A DNA stretch of 64,000 nt from Acholeplasmatales bacterium (GCA_900767915.1 CAAGAX010000055.1:1-64000), one strand, 5' to 3'. Positions 1-8,891 are shown, counted from the stretch's first letter. Notes: generated by a model from the sequence alone, not told the origin. Numbers and translations: made by a program.

Positions 1-73
1 CTCTTTTGCTCAATTCTTTAAAAGAATTTATTGTTTCTTCTTTACGTTTTAGTTCGTCATATACAGTTTTCAA
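1..73 (-). CDS. 5' fragment of an unidentified gene at the left edge
   Basis: Downstream of the promoter at 123-151 one minus-strand frame stays open to the window edge. The only plausible start in it is TTG at 71-73. The visible peptide is charged and helical in character (KTVYDELKRKEETINSF). A short stretch just upstream in the same frame (VRKNESL) recalls the start of ribosomal protein S21, but the following residues do not fit and no ATG precedes it. I cannot identify the product, and the start is uncertain. It could also be a leader or a structured RNA. Confidence 0.25.
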   Translation of the reverse strand, partial: MKTVYDELKRKEETINSFKELSKR

Positions 74-122
74 AGACTCATTTTTTCTTACGCTTCTTAA
101 GCTTTCTTAAGTGCGCTCCATA

Positions 123-151
123 AGTATACCATAACGAAAACTTGCTGTCAA
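123..151 (-). promoter_or_regulatory. Sigma-A promoter reading off the left edge
   Basis: On the minus strand a perfect -35 (TTGACA, 146-151) and a near-perfect -10 (TATACT, 123-128) are separated by 17 nt. Transcription would start near 116 and leave the window to the left. This is one of the best promoters in the window, so a well-expressed gene or RNA probably lies just outside. Confidence 0.75.
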
Positions 152-729
152 CTATTATTTTATCTTTTTTTGCATTTTTTTACACCTTTAATTGTAAAAT
201 CAAATTAGAATTATATATAGGAGAAAGAAATGTTAATTAATAGAATATTTTTTTCTTTATTTTATATATAAAAAACATTAGAGTATATAACCCCAATGCT
301 TGAAATGAAAGGATTTTTTATCTGTTTTATAATTTCTTCAATTAATAAGTTAGTTGAATTTAATATTAATTCTAATTTTCATCCCCCAATACCATATTGA
401 ATTATTTCTAGCTTTAGATAGTATATATTAGAATTATATACTACTTTTCTTATCTTCAATATTAGCTTAAGATAAATCAGGCTACTCATCATTTAATTTT
501 TTTAACATATTTTGAAATCCTATTAGAATTTACCTTCTTTTAATTCTAAACAATATACCCATATTTATATTTTTAATAATTTTACTAGTTATAATTGGGT
601 TTAATAATTCAATATTAAAAAATTAATTTTTTCAATAAGGGATTAAAAGTGGATTTTTTTTATCATCTCATATAATGACACCAAAATATTTAATTTTAAG
701 TGGTATTCATAACTTAACTATAATAGCCT
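152..729. other. AT-rich intergenic tract without a supported gene
   Basis: About 580 bases with stops in every frame at short intervals. A minus-strand stretch around 300-400 has a protein-like reading interrupted by stops, which might be a decayed gene, but I recognise nothing in it. No convincing RNA structure or strong terminator was seen. Confidence 0.4.
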
Positions 730-1281
730 CTATAGAAACAATGGTAAGATATTTAAAATAATACCAATAAATGATAATAATAAATAAAATCTAGCATTCT
801 TTTTAAAAAGACGTCCAAATATAAAATAATTAATAATCCCAACAAATGGTACAAATAAAGAAAAAATTGATGTAATTATACTTGGGTTGAACTTATCACT
901 GTATCTACCTCCATTCTTGTTAGGTTCATAAGAGTAATAGTAATAAGTTTGACCATTCTGATATGAAGTATTAAAGCTATTGTAATCAAAATTATCAAAT
1001 GAATTTGAACTATTATAATAATTATAAGTTTTATTATTAGGATTAATAGTATTATTAATAACCTCATTTGCTAGATTTATATTATTTTTTACATAATCAT
1101 ATGATTCCTTCATACTACTAAATTTATTTCCATCCTTATAAATTTCATTACTACAAGTATCAGGATGATAAATTTTAGCTAGTCTTAAATAGCTTTTCTT
1201 TATTTCATATTCATCAATATTATGATCAGGCTTAATCTCTAATTCCTTTAAAGCATCTAAAACTTTTTCTTCCTCATTCAT
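730..1281 (-). CDS. J-domain membrane protein
   Basis: A 183-residue protein with an N-terminal J domain. Residues about 1-65 form the helical domain, with the HPD tripeptide at about 39-41 (IYHPDTC), the motif that stimulates DnaK ATPase. A low-complexity Asn/Tyr/Ser-rich linker follows (about 70-125). The last 50 residues hold two hydrophobic segments, so the protein is probably anchored in the membrane with the J domain in the cytoplasm. It lacks the Gly/Phe region, zinc-finger and C-terminal domains of true DnaJ. It would therefore recruit DnaK to a membrane site rather than act as a general co-chaperone. The start is supported by a GGAGGTA site 8 nt upstream. The client is unknown. Confidence 0.75.
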   Translation of the reverse strand: MNEEEKVLDALKELEIKPDHNIDEYEIKKSYLRLAKIYHPDTCSNEIYKDGNKFSSMKESYDYVKNNINLANEVINNTINPNNKTYNYYNSSNSFDNFDYNSFNTSYQNGQTYYYYSYEPNKNGGRYSDKFNPSIITSIFSLFVPFVGIINYFIFGRLFKKNARFYLLLSFIGIILNILPLFL

Positions 1282-1345
1282 AATAATACCTCCAATTCTT
1301 TTTTAACTATACTTTAAAATTATGGTAGAATTATGGTTCAAATAT

Positions 1346-1382
1346 GAAAAAAGGTATTAAACCCTATTAAGACTTAATACCT
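1346..1382 (-). terminator. Rho-independent terminator after the DUF1294 pair
   Basis: Inverted repeat AGGTATTAA / TTAATACCT with a T-rich tail on the minus strand. It overlaps the stop codon of the 68-residue membrane protein and separates it from the J-domain gene. Confidence 0.7.
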
Positions 1383-1587
1383 ATCTTTTAAATATGTTCA
1401 TTAAAAAAGTAAATAAAATAGTAACAAATGCTGATATAGAAATAATTATTATTCCATATGTTTGATTTACTTTAAATAACGCAATGCCCAACCAAATTAA
1501 TGGAAAAAATATTGAAATAACGATACTAATAAAAGTAAGCTTAAAGTTAGAAAGCTTAGAATGTGATTTTTCTAAAGAAGTTTTCAT
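1381..1587 (-). CDS. Small two-helix membrane protein
   Basis: A 68-residue protein with a short basic N-terminus (KTSLEKSHSKLS) and two predicted transmembrane segments (about 16-36 and 44-64). Its ATG shares one base with the stop codon of the upstream DUF1294 gene (TAATG). A GGAGG site lies inside the 3' end of that gene, so the two are translationally coupled. I recognise no family. The coupling suggests it works with the DUF1294 protein. Confidence 0.6.
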   Translation of the reverse strand: MKTSLEKSHSKLSNFKLTFISIVISIFFPLIWLGIALFKVNQTYGIIIISISAFVTILFTFLMNIFKR

Positions 1588-1895
1588 TATTTAATACCTC
1601 CAAGCTTTATATATATTATAAATGCTAATACTAATAATTGAATAATCATAGATAAATTAATAATAATTGAAAAATAAATTTTATTAGTTTTATGATGAAA
1701 AACAATCCTACCTAAAAAGCTTCCAATTGCTCCACCATAAATAGCAGATGATAATAATGTTTTTTCCTTTATTCTTTCTTGACCTTTAATAGCTAATTTC
1801 TTATCCTTATGATATATATTAAAGCTTATAATGGATACAAAAAATAAATAAGCGGTATAAGTGATTAAAACATAATCAATATATTCTAGATTCAT
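1587..1895 (-). CDS. DUF1294 family membrane protein
   Basis: A 102-residue protein matching the DUF1294 layout: a first transmembrane segment, a basic YHKDKKLAIKG stretch, the Arg-Ile-x-Glu-x-x-Leu motif, a Gly-rich GGAIGSFLG helix, the HHKT motif and a last transmembrane segment. DUF1294 proteins are small inner-membrane proteins without an established function. The start has a GGAGG site 9 nt upstream. It forms a two-gene unit with the following 68-residue protein. Confidence 0.8.
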   Translation of the reverse strand: MNLEYIDYVLITYTAYLFFVSIISFNIYHKDKKLAIKGQERIKEKTLLSSAIYGGAIGSFLGRIVFHHKTNKIYFSIIINLSMIIQLLVLAFIIYIKLGGIK

Positions 1896-1948
1896 TTTAA
1901 AACCTCCATTAATAATATTAATTCATATAATAATATTATTCAATAAAG

Positions 1949-2665
1949 TTACAAAACTTTAGAAAAAAATTCCTTTAATCGTTCTGATTTAGGATTATTA
2001 AATACTTCATTTGGAGTACCATCCTCAACTATTTTCTTTTGATCTACAAATAATACTCTAGATGAGACCTCTTTTGCAAATTTCATTTCATGAGTTACAA
2101 TACAAATAGTCATTCCACTTTTAGCTAAATCTCTAATAACCTCTAAAACCTCATTAACCATTTCTGGATCAAGAGCACTTGTAGGTTCGTCAAATAACAT
2201 CACCTTTGGATTCATCATTAAAGCTCTTACAATCGCAATTCTTTGCTTTTGTCCACCAGAAAGCTTTAAAGGAAAAGAAGATGCTTTATCTAATAAATTA
2301 ACTCTTTCTAATAATTTATTTGCTTTTATTATTGCTTCAGCCTTAGTCATCATTTTTAATGTAACAGGAGCTAATATCATATTATCTAATACTGTTAAAT
2401 GAGGGAATAATTCAAATTGCTGAAAAACCATTCCTATTTTTTTTCTTATTTCATTAATATTCTTATTAGATAATACTTCACCTTCAAATATAACCTCTCC
2501 ACTTTTAGGCTCAACTAAATAATTCATTGTTCTAATTAAAGTTGATTTGCCAGAACCACTAGGTCCTATAATAGAAACAACCTCTCCCTTGTTGATTGTT
2601 AGGTTAATATCATCTAATATAATATTATTTTGATAGGAAACTGTAATATTTTTAAGCGTTAGCAT
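1949..2665 (-). CDS. Polar amino-acid ABC transporter, ATP-binding subunit
   Basis: A 238-residue ATPase of the GlnQ/HisP type that drives uptake through the permease encoded next to it. Walker A is GPSGSGKST (about 33-41), the Q-loop follows FQQFELFPH, the signature is LSGGQKQRIAI, Walker B is VMLFDEPTSALD and the H-loop is VTHEMKFA. Length is normal for the family. It is the last gene of a three-gene operon (binding protein, permease, ATPase) and its start overlaps the permease by 14 nt. The upstream T-box makes cysteine or cystine the likely substrate, but the protein itself does not show specificity. Confidence 0.93.
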   Translation of the reverse strand: MLTLKNITVSYQNNIILDDINLTINKGEVVSIIGPSGSGKSTLIRTMNYLVEPKSGEVIFEGEVLSNKNINEIRKKIGMVFQQFELFPHLTVLDNMILAPVTLKMMTKAEAIIKANKLLERVNLLDKASSFPLKLSGGQKQRIAIVRALMMNPKVMLFDEPTSALDPEMVNEVLEVIRDLAKSGMTICIVTHEMKFAKEVSSRVLFVDQKKIVEDGTPNEVFNNPKSERLKEFFSKVL

Positions 2666-3446
2666 GTTTCATTAATTTCCTTTCTAATAAAGATAAAAGC
2701 TTTGTAATAACAAAAACAATAATAAAATAAACAATTCCCATAACTAAATAAACAGTAGTGAAATCATAAGTAGCATTCGCAATAGACTTAAATGCTTGAG
2801 TTAAATCGTAAGCACCTACAAAGCCTACTATAGATGTTTCCTTAACTAAAGTAACAAGCTCATTACCTAAGCTAGGTAAGCAATTTCTAAATGCTTGAGG
2901 AAATATTATTTTTTTCATAACTGTTGAATAAGACATTCCTAAGCTTCTTCCTGCCTCCATTTGACCTAAAGGTACTGAATTAATTCCACCTCTTATAATT
3001 TCAGAAACATAGGCTCCAGAATTCAATCCAAATGATAGCATTGCAACATATAAAGAATCAATTCTAGAAGATGCAAAAATTATAAAATAGATAATTAATA
3101 ATTGTACTAGCATTGGAGTTCCTCTAAAAATACTAACATAAGCTTTAAAGATATTTTTTAGAATAATTACAAATGTATTATTACTATTAATACCTAATAC
3201 TAAGCAAGTAATAAAACCTAATATTATTCCTAATAAAAATGCAACAATTGTTATTAATAAAGTATTACCTAATCCTTTAAATAAATTAATATAATTTTTA
3301 GAATTCCCAAAATTTAATTTTAATAATTCAAATAATTTATCAAAAAAAACAATTCCCAACGTGATTAAAATAATAAAAATTACTACAATCATTAAAAATG
3401 TTACTATTTGATTTTTAGAAAATTTACTTTTTATTTTACTGAACAT
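2652..3446 (-). CDS. Polar amino-acid ABC transporter, permease
   Basis: A 264-residue HisM/GlnP-type permease. It has an N-terminal transmembrane helix (about 15-37), the core BPD_transp_1 domain with several helices, and the EAA loop at about 160-190 (MEAGRSLGMSYSTVMKKIIFPQ), which docks the ATPase. It overlaps the binding-protein gene by 11 nt and the ATPase gene by 14 nt, a tightly coupled operon. A homodimer is expected because only one permease gene is present. Confidence 0.92.
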   Translation of the reverse strand: MFSKIKSKFSKNQIVTFLMIVVIFIILITLGIVFFDKLFELLKLNFGNSKNYINLFKGLGNTLLITIVAFLLGIILGFITCLVLGINSNNTFVIILKNIFKAYVSIFRGTPMLVQLLIIYFIIFASSRIDSLYVAMLSFGLNSGAYVSEIIRGGINSVPLGQMEAGRSLGMSYSTVMKKIIFPQAFRNCLPSLGNELVTLVKETSIVGFVGAYDLTQAFKSIANATYDFTTVYLVMGIVYFIIVFVITKLLSLLERKLMKHANA

Positions 3447-4242
3447 AATATTTACTGATAATTGCGTTTAAAGAGCCATCCTCTTTTGATTTTTTTATGA
3501 ATTCATTTAATGAATTAATTAAAGTATCATTACCCTTTGCACAAGCAATTGCATATTCCTCCTCTGTTAAAGATACATTTAATACCTTAAGATCACTATA
3601 TTTTTTAACATAAAGATCTGCAGGTGCCTTATCAATAATAACCGCATCAATTTGACCATTAGATAAAGCTTGAGTTGCCATAATTCCATCATCAAAGCTC
3701 TTTAATACAGCACCTAAAATACCAGGAAATTCCATATCCTCATCGCCTGCAATATAAGCCTCTCCTGTAGTACCCTTTTGAGCACCAATCTTTGCGTTAT
3801 TTTCTGAAAGCTTTAATAATATTTCATCAGCAGTAGTTAATCCATCATAAATACTACCATTTTTAACTATTACTACTTGGCTAGCCTTATAATATGTATC
3901 TGTAAAAGATACAATCTTCTCTCTTTTTTCTGTTTTAGTCATTCCAGCGATACCTACATCAGCCTTACCTGAAGAAATTGTTGGTGCAATTGCATCAAAA
4001 TCAATATTACTAATAGTTAATTTAACATCTAATGTTTTAGCATAGGCATCCATAAAATCAATATCGATTCCTTTAAATTCATTATTTTCAACATATTCAA
4101 ATGGTTGGAATGTAGCATTTGTAGCTACAATAATTTCCTTTTTAGCTTTAATTTCATCTACTCCATTAAAGCTAGTTGAGCATGAACTTAATGCTAATGC
4201 TCCTACAACTGGTAAGCAATACAATAATTTTTTTAGTTTCAT
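3436..4242 (-). CDS. Amino-acid-binding lipoprotein of the ABC importer
   Basis: A 268-residue extracytoplasmic solute-binding protein (family 3). The N-terminus is a lipoprotein signal with the lipobox L-S-S-C at Cys21. The mature part starts the SBP_bac_3 fold with IIVATNATFQPFEY, followed by KGIDIDFMDA and the GMTKTEKREK motif typical of polar amino-acid binders. It is first in the operon and lies directly behind the T-box leader. The start has an AGGAGG site. The T-box specifier suggests Cys or cystine. Arg or Gln binding cannot be excluded from the sequence. Confidence 0.92.
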   Translation of the reverse strand: MKLKKLLYCLPVVGALALSSCSTSFNGVDEIKAKKEIIVATNATFQPFEYVENNEFKGIDIDFMDAYAKTLDVKLTISNIDFDAIAPTISSGKADVGIAGMTKTEKREKIVSFTDTYYKASQVVIVKNGSIYDGLTTADEILLKLSENNAKIGAQKGTTGEAYIAGDEDMEFPGILGAVLKSFDDGIMATQALSNGQIDAVIIDKAPADLYVKKYSDLKVLNVSLTEEEYAIACAKGNDTLINSLNEFIKKSKEDGSLNAIISKYYVQ

Positions 4243-4292
4243 TTTTTTCTCCTCCTAATATTAATAATTGAAACCAATCTCAATTTAAGAGC

Positions 4293-4326
4293 AAAAAAAG
4301 CCCTTAAACATTGAATGTCTAAGGAC
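4293..4326 (-). terminator. T-box terminator hairpin
   Basis: Minus-strand stem CCTTAGACATT / AATGTTTAAGG (one G-T pair), then GGC and a run of seven T. It sits between the T-box sequence and the binding-protein gene and is the conditional terminator of the riboswitch. Confidence 0.85.
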
Positions 4327-4558
4327 GTAGTCATATACGTGGTGCCACCTTAGTTAATTACTATTCTCACAAATAGTAAAACTCTATGAGTTCTATCAAA
4401 CTCAGACGCGATTACGGGCGAACCCGGCAAACCATACTTATATTTCAGGCTGCAGCTCCAAGAGGCGTTCTTCTATATTTAACTATATCATCCTTTCACC
4501 AATTGATGACTCGCTAAATAGTACATATAGAATACTATTTCTTTTCATTGCTTTTATG
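4293..4558 (-). promoter_or_regulatory. T-box riboswitch leader, likely tRNA-Cys
   Basis: The leader of the amino-acid importer contains the conserved T-box sequence AGGTGGCACCACG on the minus strand (4338-4350). It is followed by a terminator hairpin that can compete with the antiterminator. Upstream lie a Stem I region with AGCGAG, a GGTGAAA apical motif and the block GGAGCTGCAGCCTGAA. In that block the expected specifier position reads TGC, a Cys codon. Uncharged tRNA-Cys would therefore switch the importer on. The T-box class is clear. The Cys assignment is an inference from alignment by eye. Confidence 0.9.
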
Positions 4559-4564
4559 CATAAT

Positions 4565-4592
4565 ATTATATTTAATATTTTCTTTTTGTAAA
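4565..4592 (-). promoter_or_regulatory. Promoter of the T-box operon
   Basis: Minus-strand -35 TTTACA (4587-4592) and -10 TATAAT (4565-4570), spaced by 16 nt. Start near 4558 gives a leader of about 300 nt, which fits a T-box. Confidence 0.65.
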
Positions 4593-4741
4593 GTTTAATT
4601 TTATATAAAACGTTTACATCGATATTATAAGAATTATTAATATTTATTTTATAAATTCAATAACATATAAAATTATTCATATCATAATTATAGAATTAAA
4701 TAATTCTAGCTTTCAAATATAATTAATATATATTAATGCAA

Positions 4742-4768
4742 ATTAAAAGGATATGAAATACCATATCC
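4742..4768 (-). terminator. Terminator after uracil permease
   Basis: Perfect stem GGATATG / CATATCC (4749-4755 and 4762-4768) followed on the minus strand by TTTTAATT. It lies 11 nt beyond the permease stop. Confidence 0.75.
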
Positions 4769-4778
4769 CTCTAACTAA

Positions 4779-6263
4779 TTATTTATCTTCTTTATTTAAA
4801 ATTTCTTTTTCATTTTCAAGTAAATCTTCTTCATTTTCCTTTACGTTCTTATCATCATCCTTAAGAACAAGGTTAACTAATATACCCAAAATCATTGCTA
4901 CTGCAACTGAAGTAATAGTAATTGAATATGAAGTAACTCCATCTACTACCTGAGGGAAGAATTGGAATTGTAAACCACCAATTCCTGCAACTAAAATAAC
5001 TGATGCAACAAAGATATTCTTTGAAATAGAGAAATCAATTCTTTCTTTAATAAGCATTTTAACACCACTAGAAGCAATGAAACCATAAAGTATTAAAGAT
5101 ACACCACCTGTAACACATGATGGAATAGTTGATAATAATGCTGTGAATGGAGTAATAAATCCAAAGCAAATTGTTAAAATTGCTGCTAATAATACTACTC
5201 TAACTGAAGCTATTTTTGTTGTACCAATAACTGCTACATTTTCACCATATGTTGTATTGGCTGCACCACATAAGCATCCTGATATAGCTGTAGCTAAACC
5301 ATCACCTAATAATGTTTTTTGCATACCTGGTTCACCATTTAATAAATCTCTATCAATGATTTGACCTAAATTCTCATGATCACCAATATGCTCACAAATT
5401 GTAACAAAGGCTACTGGTACAAATAATAAGGCAATCTCACCGATTGTAACCCAATCAAATTTTGAAATTTCATCAAAACGTAGGAAAATGAATGATTCAG
5501 AATCATTTGGAACAAATAGCTTATAATTAATAATACTTGAGAAATTAAAATCTCTAAATATTTTAACTAATGGTTCAAAATTAACAATATTACAATAATC
5601 ATTATGTCCAATTGTATAACCAAATAAAGTAATTAAAACAGCTAAAATATAGCCTCCACCCATTCCAACAACAAAGGGAATTAAGCTTAGCATTTTACCT
5701 TTTCCATAATGACTAGATAAAGCAGTAAGGAATAAAGCTACAAGACCACATAATAAAGCAAGTAAATTATAACCTTGTCCACTTCCTGAAGCTGAAGTAA
5801 TATTTGATACAGCACTTCCAGCAAGGGATAAACCAATTACCATAATAACAGGACCAACTATTATTGGTGGTAAAAGCTTATTCAACCAATTAGTACCAAC
5901 AAATTTAATAACTAATGCAACTATTGCATAAATAGCACCAACCATTATCATACCTAATATTAATGCTAAATAATTTCTTCCACCTGCATTGTTAATTAAG
6001 CCAACTGCTAAAGCAGATGACATTGGTGCTAAATAAGCAAATGAGCTTGAAAGAAATACTGGAGATTTCTTTTTAGTAATTAAAATATAAACAATTGTAC
6101 CAATACCTGCAGCGATTAATGTTGCAGCAATAGGCAAGCCTGTAATTAATGGTACTGTAATACAAGCCACTAGCATTGCTAGTATATGTTGAATTGAAAA
6201 TAAAAGCCAAGCTGATACTTTCTTTGGATTTTCATCAACATCTAAAACCAAATTTTTTGCCAT
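4779..6263 (-). CDS. uraA: Uracil permease (NCS2/UraA family)
   Basis: A 494-residue polytopic membrane protein with about 12-14 transmembrane segments that imports uracil by proton symport. The start region (FSIQHILAMLVACITVPL) and the conserved NTTYGENVAVIGTTKIASV block at about 340 are typical of the uracil branch of the NCS2 family rather than the xanthine branch. The C-terminus is a charged Glu/Lys/Asp-rich tail. It lies 14 nt downstream of the DegV-like gene and so shares its transcript. No PyrR-binding motif was found upstream, unlike pyrP in B. subtilis. Xanthine transport is the main alternative. Confidence 0.85.
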   Translation of the reverse strand: MAKNLVLDVDENPKKVSAWLLFSIQHILAMLVACITVPLITGLPIAATLIAAGIGTIVYILITKKKSPVFLSSSFAYLAPMSSALAVGLINNAGGRNYLALILGMIMVGAIYAIVALVIKFVGTNWLNKLLPPIIVGPVIMVIGLSLAGSAVSNITSASGSGQGYNLLALLCGLVALFLTALSSHYGKGKMLSLIPFVVGMGGGYILAVLITLFGYTIGHNDYCNIVNFEPLVKIFRDFNFSSIINYKLFVPNDSESFIFLRFDEISKFDWVTIGEIALLFVPVAFVTICEHIGDHENLGQIIDRDLLNGEPGMQKTLLGDGLATAISGCLCGAANTTYGENVAVIGTTKIASVRVVLLAAILTICFGFITPFTALLSTIPSCVTGGVSLILYGFIASSGVKMLIKERIDFSISKNIFVASVILVAGIGGLQFQFFPQVVDGVTSYSITITSVAVAMILGILVNLVLKDDDKNVKENEEDLLENEKEILNKEDK

Positions 6264-6277
6264 TTCTATAACCCTTC

Positions 6278-7072
6278 CTATTCTTTTTTTATATATCCAA
6301 TTCCAATAGCATTTTCATTTAATAATGATGAAAAGCTTGGAGATATTTGGATCATATCTATAGGTATATCAACAAAGCTATTATTTAATAGCTCTAAAAA
6401 ATAATTTAAATATAATGAATTAGAATTAGTATATTCAATAAAGAAATGATTATCTTTATTAGCACTTAAAATTCTATTTAAATAATTATTATATAATTCA
6501 TTAGAAATTTTTGAATTATAATTACCTTGATCAATACATGAAAATAAGCTATTACTAAGAGATGAAATAATTTCTTTTTTAGTATCATTATCATAAAAAT
6601 ATTCTAATTCATTCTTAGGCTTTAAATATAATGAAAAGGTATTATCTTTAATATAATTTAAATCAGCATAAATATAATCAGCTTTTCTTTTAATAGATTT
6701 TTCAAGCATTAATGCCATATGAGCTAAAGTATATCCATATAAATTATATCTAAATACAAAAAGCTTATCTGATGATAATTCTTTGCAATCATCATCATTA
6801 TAAAAGCCACTTAATAATATATAAATATTAGTTTCATCATTTTTATATGGCAAAATAATATTTTTTATATCTTCTACTGTTCTTTTTTTTACAACTAGAT
6901 TCATTTTTTTATCTAAATGAGCTCTTGCATAAAATAAATTAAAGTCTAAATCATTTTCATAATAGCTTTCTATATTAGATGGTTTAAGCTCAAGTGGAAT
7001 AGATCTAATTAAAGGGGAATGTGAAATATATTCAATTCCAGAGCTAGAACAAACAAATATTTTATATTTCAT
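6278..7072 (-). CDS. Divergent DegV-like protein
   Basis: A 264-residue soluble protein that I do not recognise with certainty. The layout recalls DegV fatty-acid-binding proteins: a first beta strand ending in a Ser-rich turn (IFVCSSSGIEYIS), a middle strand YILLSGFYND where DegV has its Ser-Ser-x-Leu-Ser-Gly motif, and a C-terminal GIGYIKK strand where DegV ends with its Gly-Pro-Gly-x-x-Gly turn. The canonical fatty-acid-contacting motifs are mostly gone, so it may be an outlying or non-binding member. Its gene has an AAGGAGG site and is cotranscribed with uraA. Confidence 0.4.
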   Translation of the reverse strand: MKYKIFVCSSSGIEYISHSPLIRSIPLELKPSNIESYYENDLDFNLFYARAHLDKKMNLVVKKRTVEDIKNIILPYKNDETNIYILLSGFYNDDDCKELSSDKLFVFRYNLYGYTLAHMALMLEKSIKRKADYIYADLNYIKDNTFSLYLKPKNELEYFYDNDTKKEIISSLSNSLFSCIDQGNYNSKISNELYNNYLNRILSANKDNHFFIEYTNSNSLYLNYFLELLNNSFVDIPIDMIQISPSFSSLLNENAIGIGYIKKE

Positions 7073-7133
7073 TAGTCCTCCTTAAAAAAAACAATATTTC
7101 CTATATTATAGCACATTTTTTTAATATGGAATA

Positions 7134-8891
7134 CTAAATATTTTTAAATTGACTATCATACATCATTTTATATGGAATACAAGATTTATATAAGGATGAA
7201 TGATTGCCCTTTCCTACTAACTTACCATTATTTAATACTACTATTTCATCCGCATTTTTAATAGTAGATAATCTATGAGCTATAATAAATGTGGTTCTTC
7301 CCTTCGCTATTACATCCATTGCATGCTTAATTTTAAGCTCAGTTTCAGAATCTATATTTGCAGTAGCCTCATCTAAAACAAGAATTTTAGGGTTTCTTAA
7401 TAATATTCTTGCAAAAGATATTAATTGCTTTTCTCCTAATGATAAGTTTTCTCCTCTAAATGATATAGGCATATCTAATCCTAATTCAGATTTTTTAAGC
7501 ATATAATCAGCACCAACTGCCTTTAATACATTAATAACCTCTTCATCACTATAATCTCTTTCAAGGGTAATATTACTTTTTAATGTCCCTTTAAATAAAG
7601 CAGGAGTTTGCAATACAATTCCTATATTCTTCCTATATGATGCTTTATTATATTTTTTTATATCTATTCCGTCAACTAAAAGCTCTCCAGATTGATAATC
7701 ATTAAAGCCAAGTAATAAATTCATTAAAGATGATTTACCACTACCAGTATGACCAACTATTCCTATCATTTGACCATTTTTAACATTTAATGATAAATCT
7801 TTTAATACATATTTATTTTCAGTATAAGAAAACCATATATTTTTAAATTCAACTGAAGCATTTTTTAATTCTGGGCAAATATCACCATCTAATATTCTAG
7901 TGTCATTTTCTTCATCAATAAAACCATAAGCACGGAAGGCACCAACTAACGAATCTTCAAGCTCATTTAAATTATTAAAAATTGCATTAATCGGATTAAT
8001 CATTTTATCAAGATTATCACTAAAGGCAGATATTAAACCTATTGAAACTAAAACACCTCCAATATTAAGTGAACTAAAGCCTAAAAACATTAATAAGGAA
8101 ATTTCAGCAGCTCTTTTTATTAATGATAATAATTCCCAACCAAAATAAATATTTATCGTATTAGCTAAACGATCATTTTTAACATATTTCCATGCCAAGT
8201 TCTCATAATCTCCAAGCATTTCATCCTCTTGATTAAAATCCTGAATAATTAATGTGCCAGTTATTAATTCATTAAGCTTTCCTGTGATTTTAGAACCTGT
8301 TTCTCTTAAATCTACAAAATATCTATGAACCTTTCTACGATATAAGGTTACCCAAAGAATAACTATAGGGACTATTAAAATAACTAATAATCCTAATATA
8401 GGTGACATTATAATTACACCAAGATATACAATAATAATATTAATAATCGCATTAAAAATAGAAAACATAGTAGTATAGAAGGTTCTAACACCTGCTGTAT
8501 CAGATGTTATTTTAGCAACTATTTTTCCATCAGGCTCTAAGGAAAAATAATCTACAGGAAGCATATTAATTTTTTCCATAGCCTCTTCTCTTATTCTTTT
8601 TTCTATTCTCATTCCCGTTAAAGTATTTATATATTGAAATAAATATCTAGATAAAGCTAAAACTATAGTAATTATAAAATAAAATAATAAAGCATAAAAT
8701 ATATTATGATATTCACCATTAGGTAAATAATTATCTAAAATACTTTTAGTAATAAAAGGCGTAATTGCTGAAGATAAGGAAATTATTAAGCATAATATTA
8801 TAGTTATAAAAAAAGATTTTTTTTCTTTTTTAATATAAGGAATTGTTCTTCTTAGTAAATCCTTTTTACCTAATTTATTATCCTTATTCAT
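7134..8891 (-). CDS. Heterodimeric ABC exporter, subunit B (catalytic site canonical)
   Basis: A 585-residue half-transporter: six transmembrane helices (about 20-310) then an ATP-binding domain. Walker A is GHTGSGKSS, the signature is LSLGEKQ instead of LSGGQ, and Walker B is ILVLDEATANID with the catalytic Glu. A GTG nine bases upstream opens the same frame, but the ATG at 8891 sits 8 nt after a perfect AGGAGG, so I use it. It overlaps its partner gene by 8 nt. With that partner it resembles MdlA/MdlB, LmrCD or BmrCD exporters. The substrate (lipid, drug or peptide) is unknown. Confidence 0.88.
   Translation of the reverse strand: MNKDNKLGKKDLLRRTIPYIKKEKKSFFITIILCLIISLSSAITPFITKSILDNYLPNGEYHNIFYALLFYFIITIVLALSRYLFQYINTLTGMRIEKRIREEAMEKINMLPVDYFSLEPDGKIVAKITSDTAGVRTFYTTMFSIFNAIINIIIVYLGVIIMSPILGLLVILIVPIVILWVTLYRRKVHRYFVDLRETGSKITGKLNELITGTLIIQDFNQEDEMLGDYENLAWKYVKNDRLANTINIYFGWELLSLIKRAAEISLLMFLGFSSLNIGGVLVSIGLISAFSDNLDKMINPINAIFNNLNELEDSLVGAFRAYGFIDEENDTRILDGDICPELKNASVEFKNIWFSYTENKYVLKDLSLNVKNGQMIGIVGHTGSGKSSLMNLLLGFNDYQSGELLVDGIDIKKYNKASYRKNIGIVLQTPALFKGTLKSNITLERDYSDEEVINVLKAVGADYMLKKSELGLDMPISFRGENLSLGEKQLISFARILLRNPKILVLDEATANIDSETELKIKHAMDVIAKGRTTFIIAHRLSTIKNADEIVVLNNGKLVGKGNHSSLYKSCIPYKMMYDSQFKNI

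Noticed and set aside
1..110. Ribosomal protein S21 at the left edge, from the stretch VRKNESL
   Set aside because: The similarity ends after seven residues, no start codon precedes it, and a promoter lies only 30-40 bases upstream.
876..1067. 63-codon minus-strand frame inside the J-domain gene
   Set aside because: Antiphase shadow of the real gene, composed of Ile/Leu repeats.
4596..4620. cre-like site (TGTAAACGTTTTAT) upstream of the T-box promoter
   Set aside because: Two mismatches at conserved positions, and the place upstream of -35 is less typical. Too weak to call.
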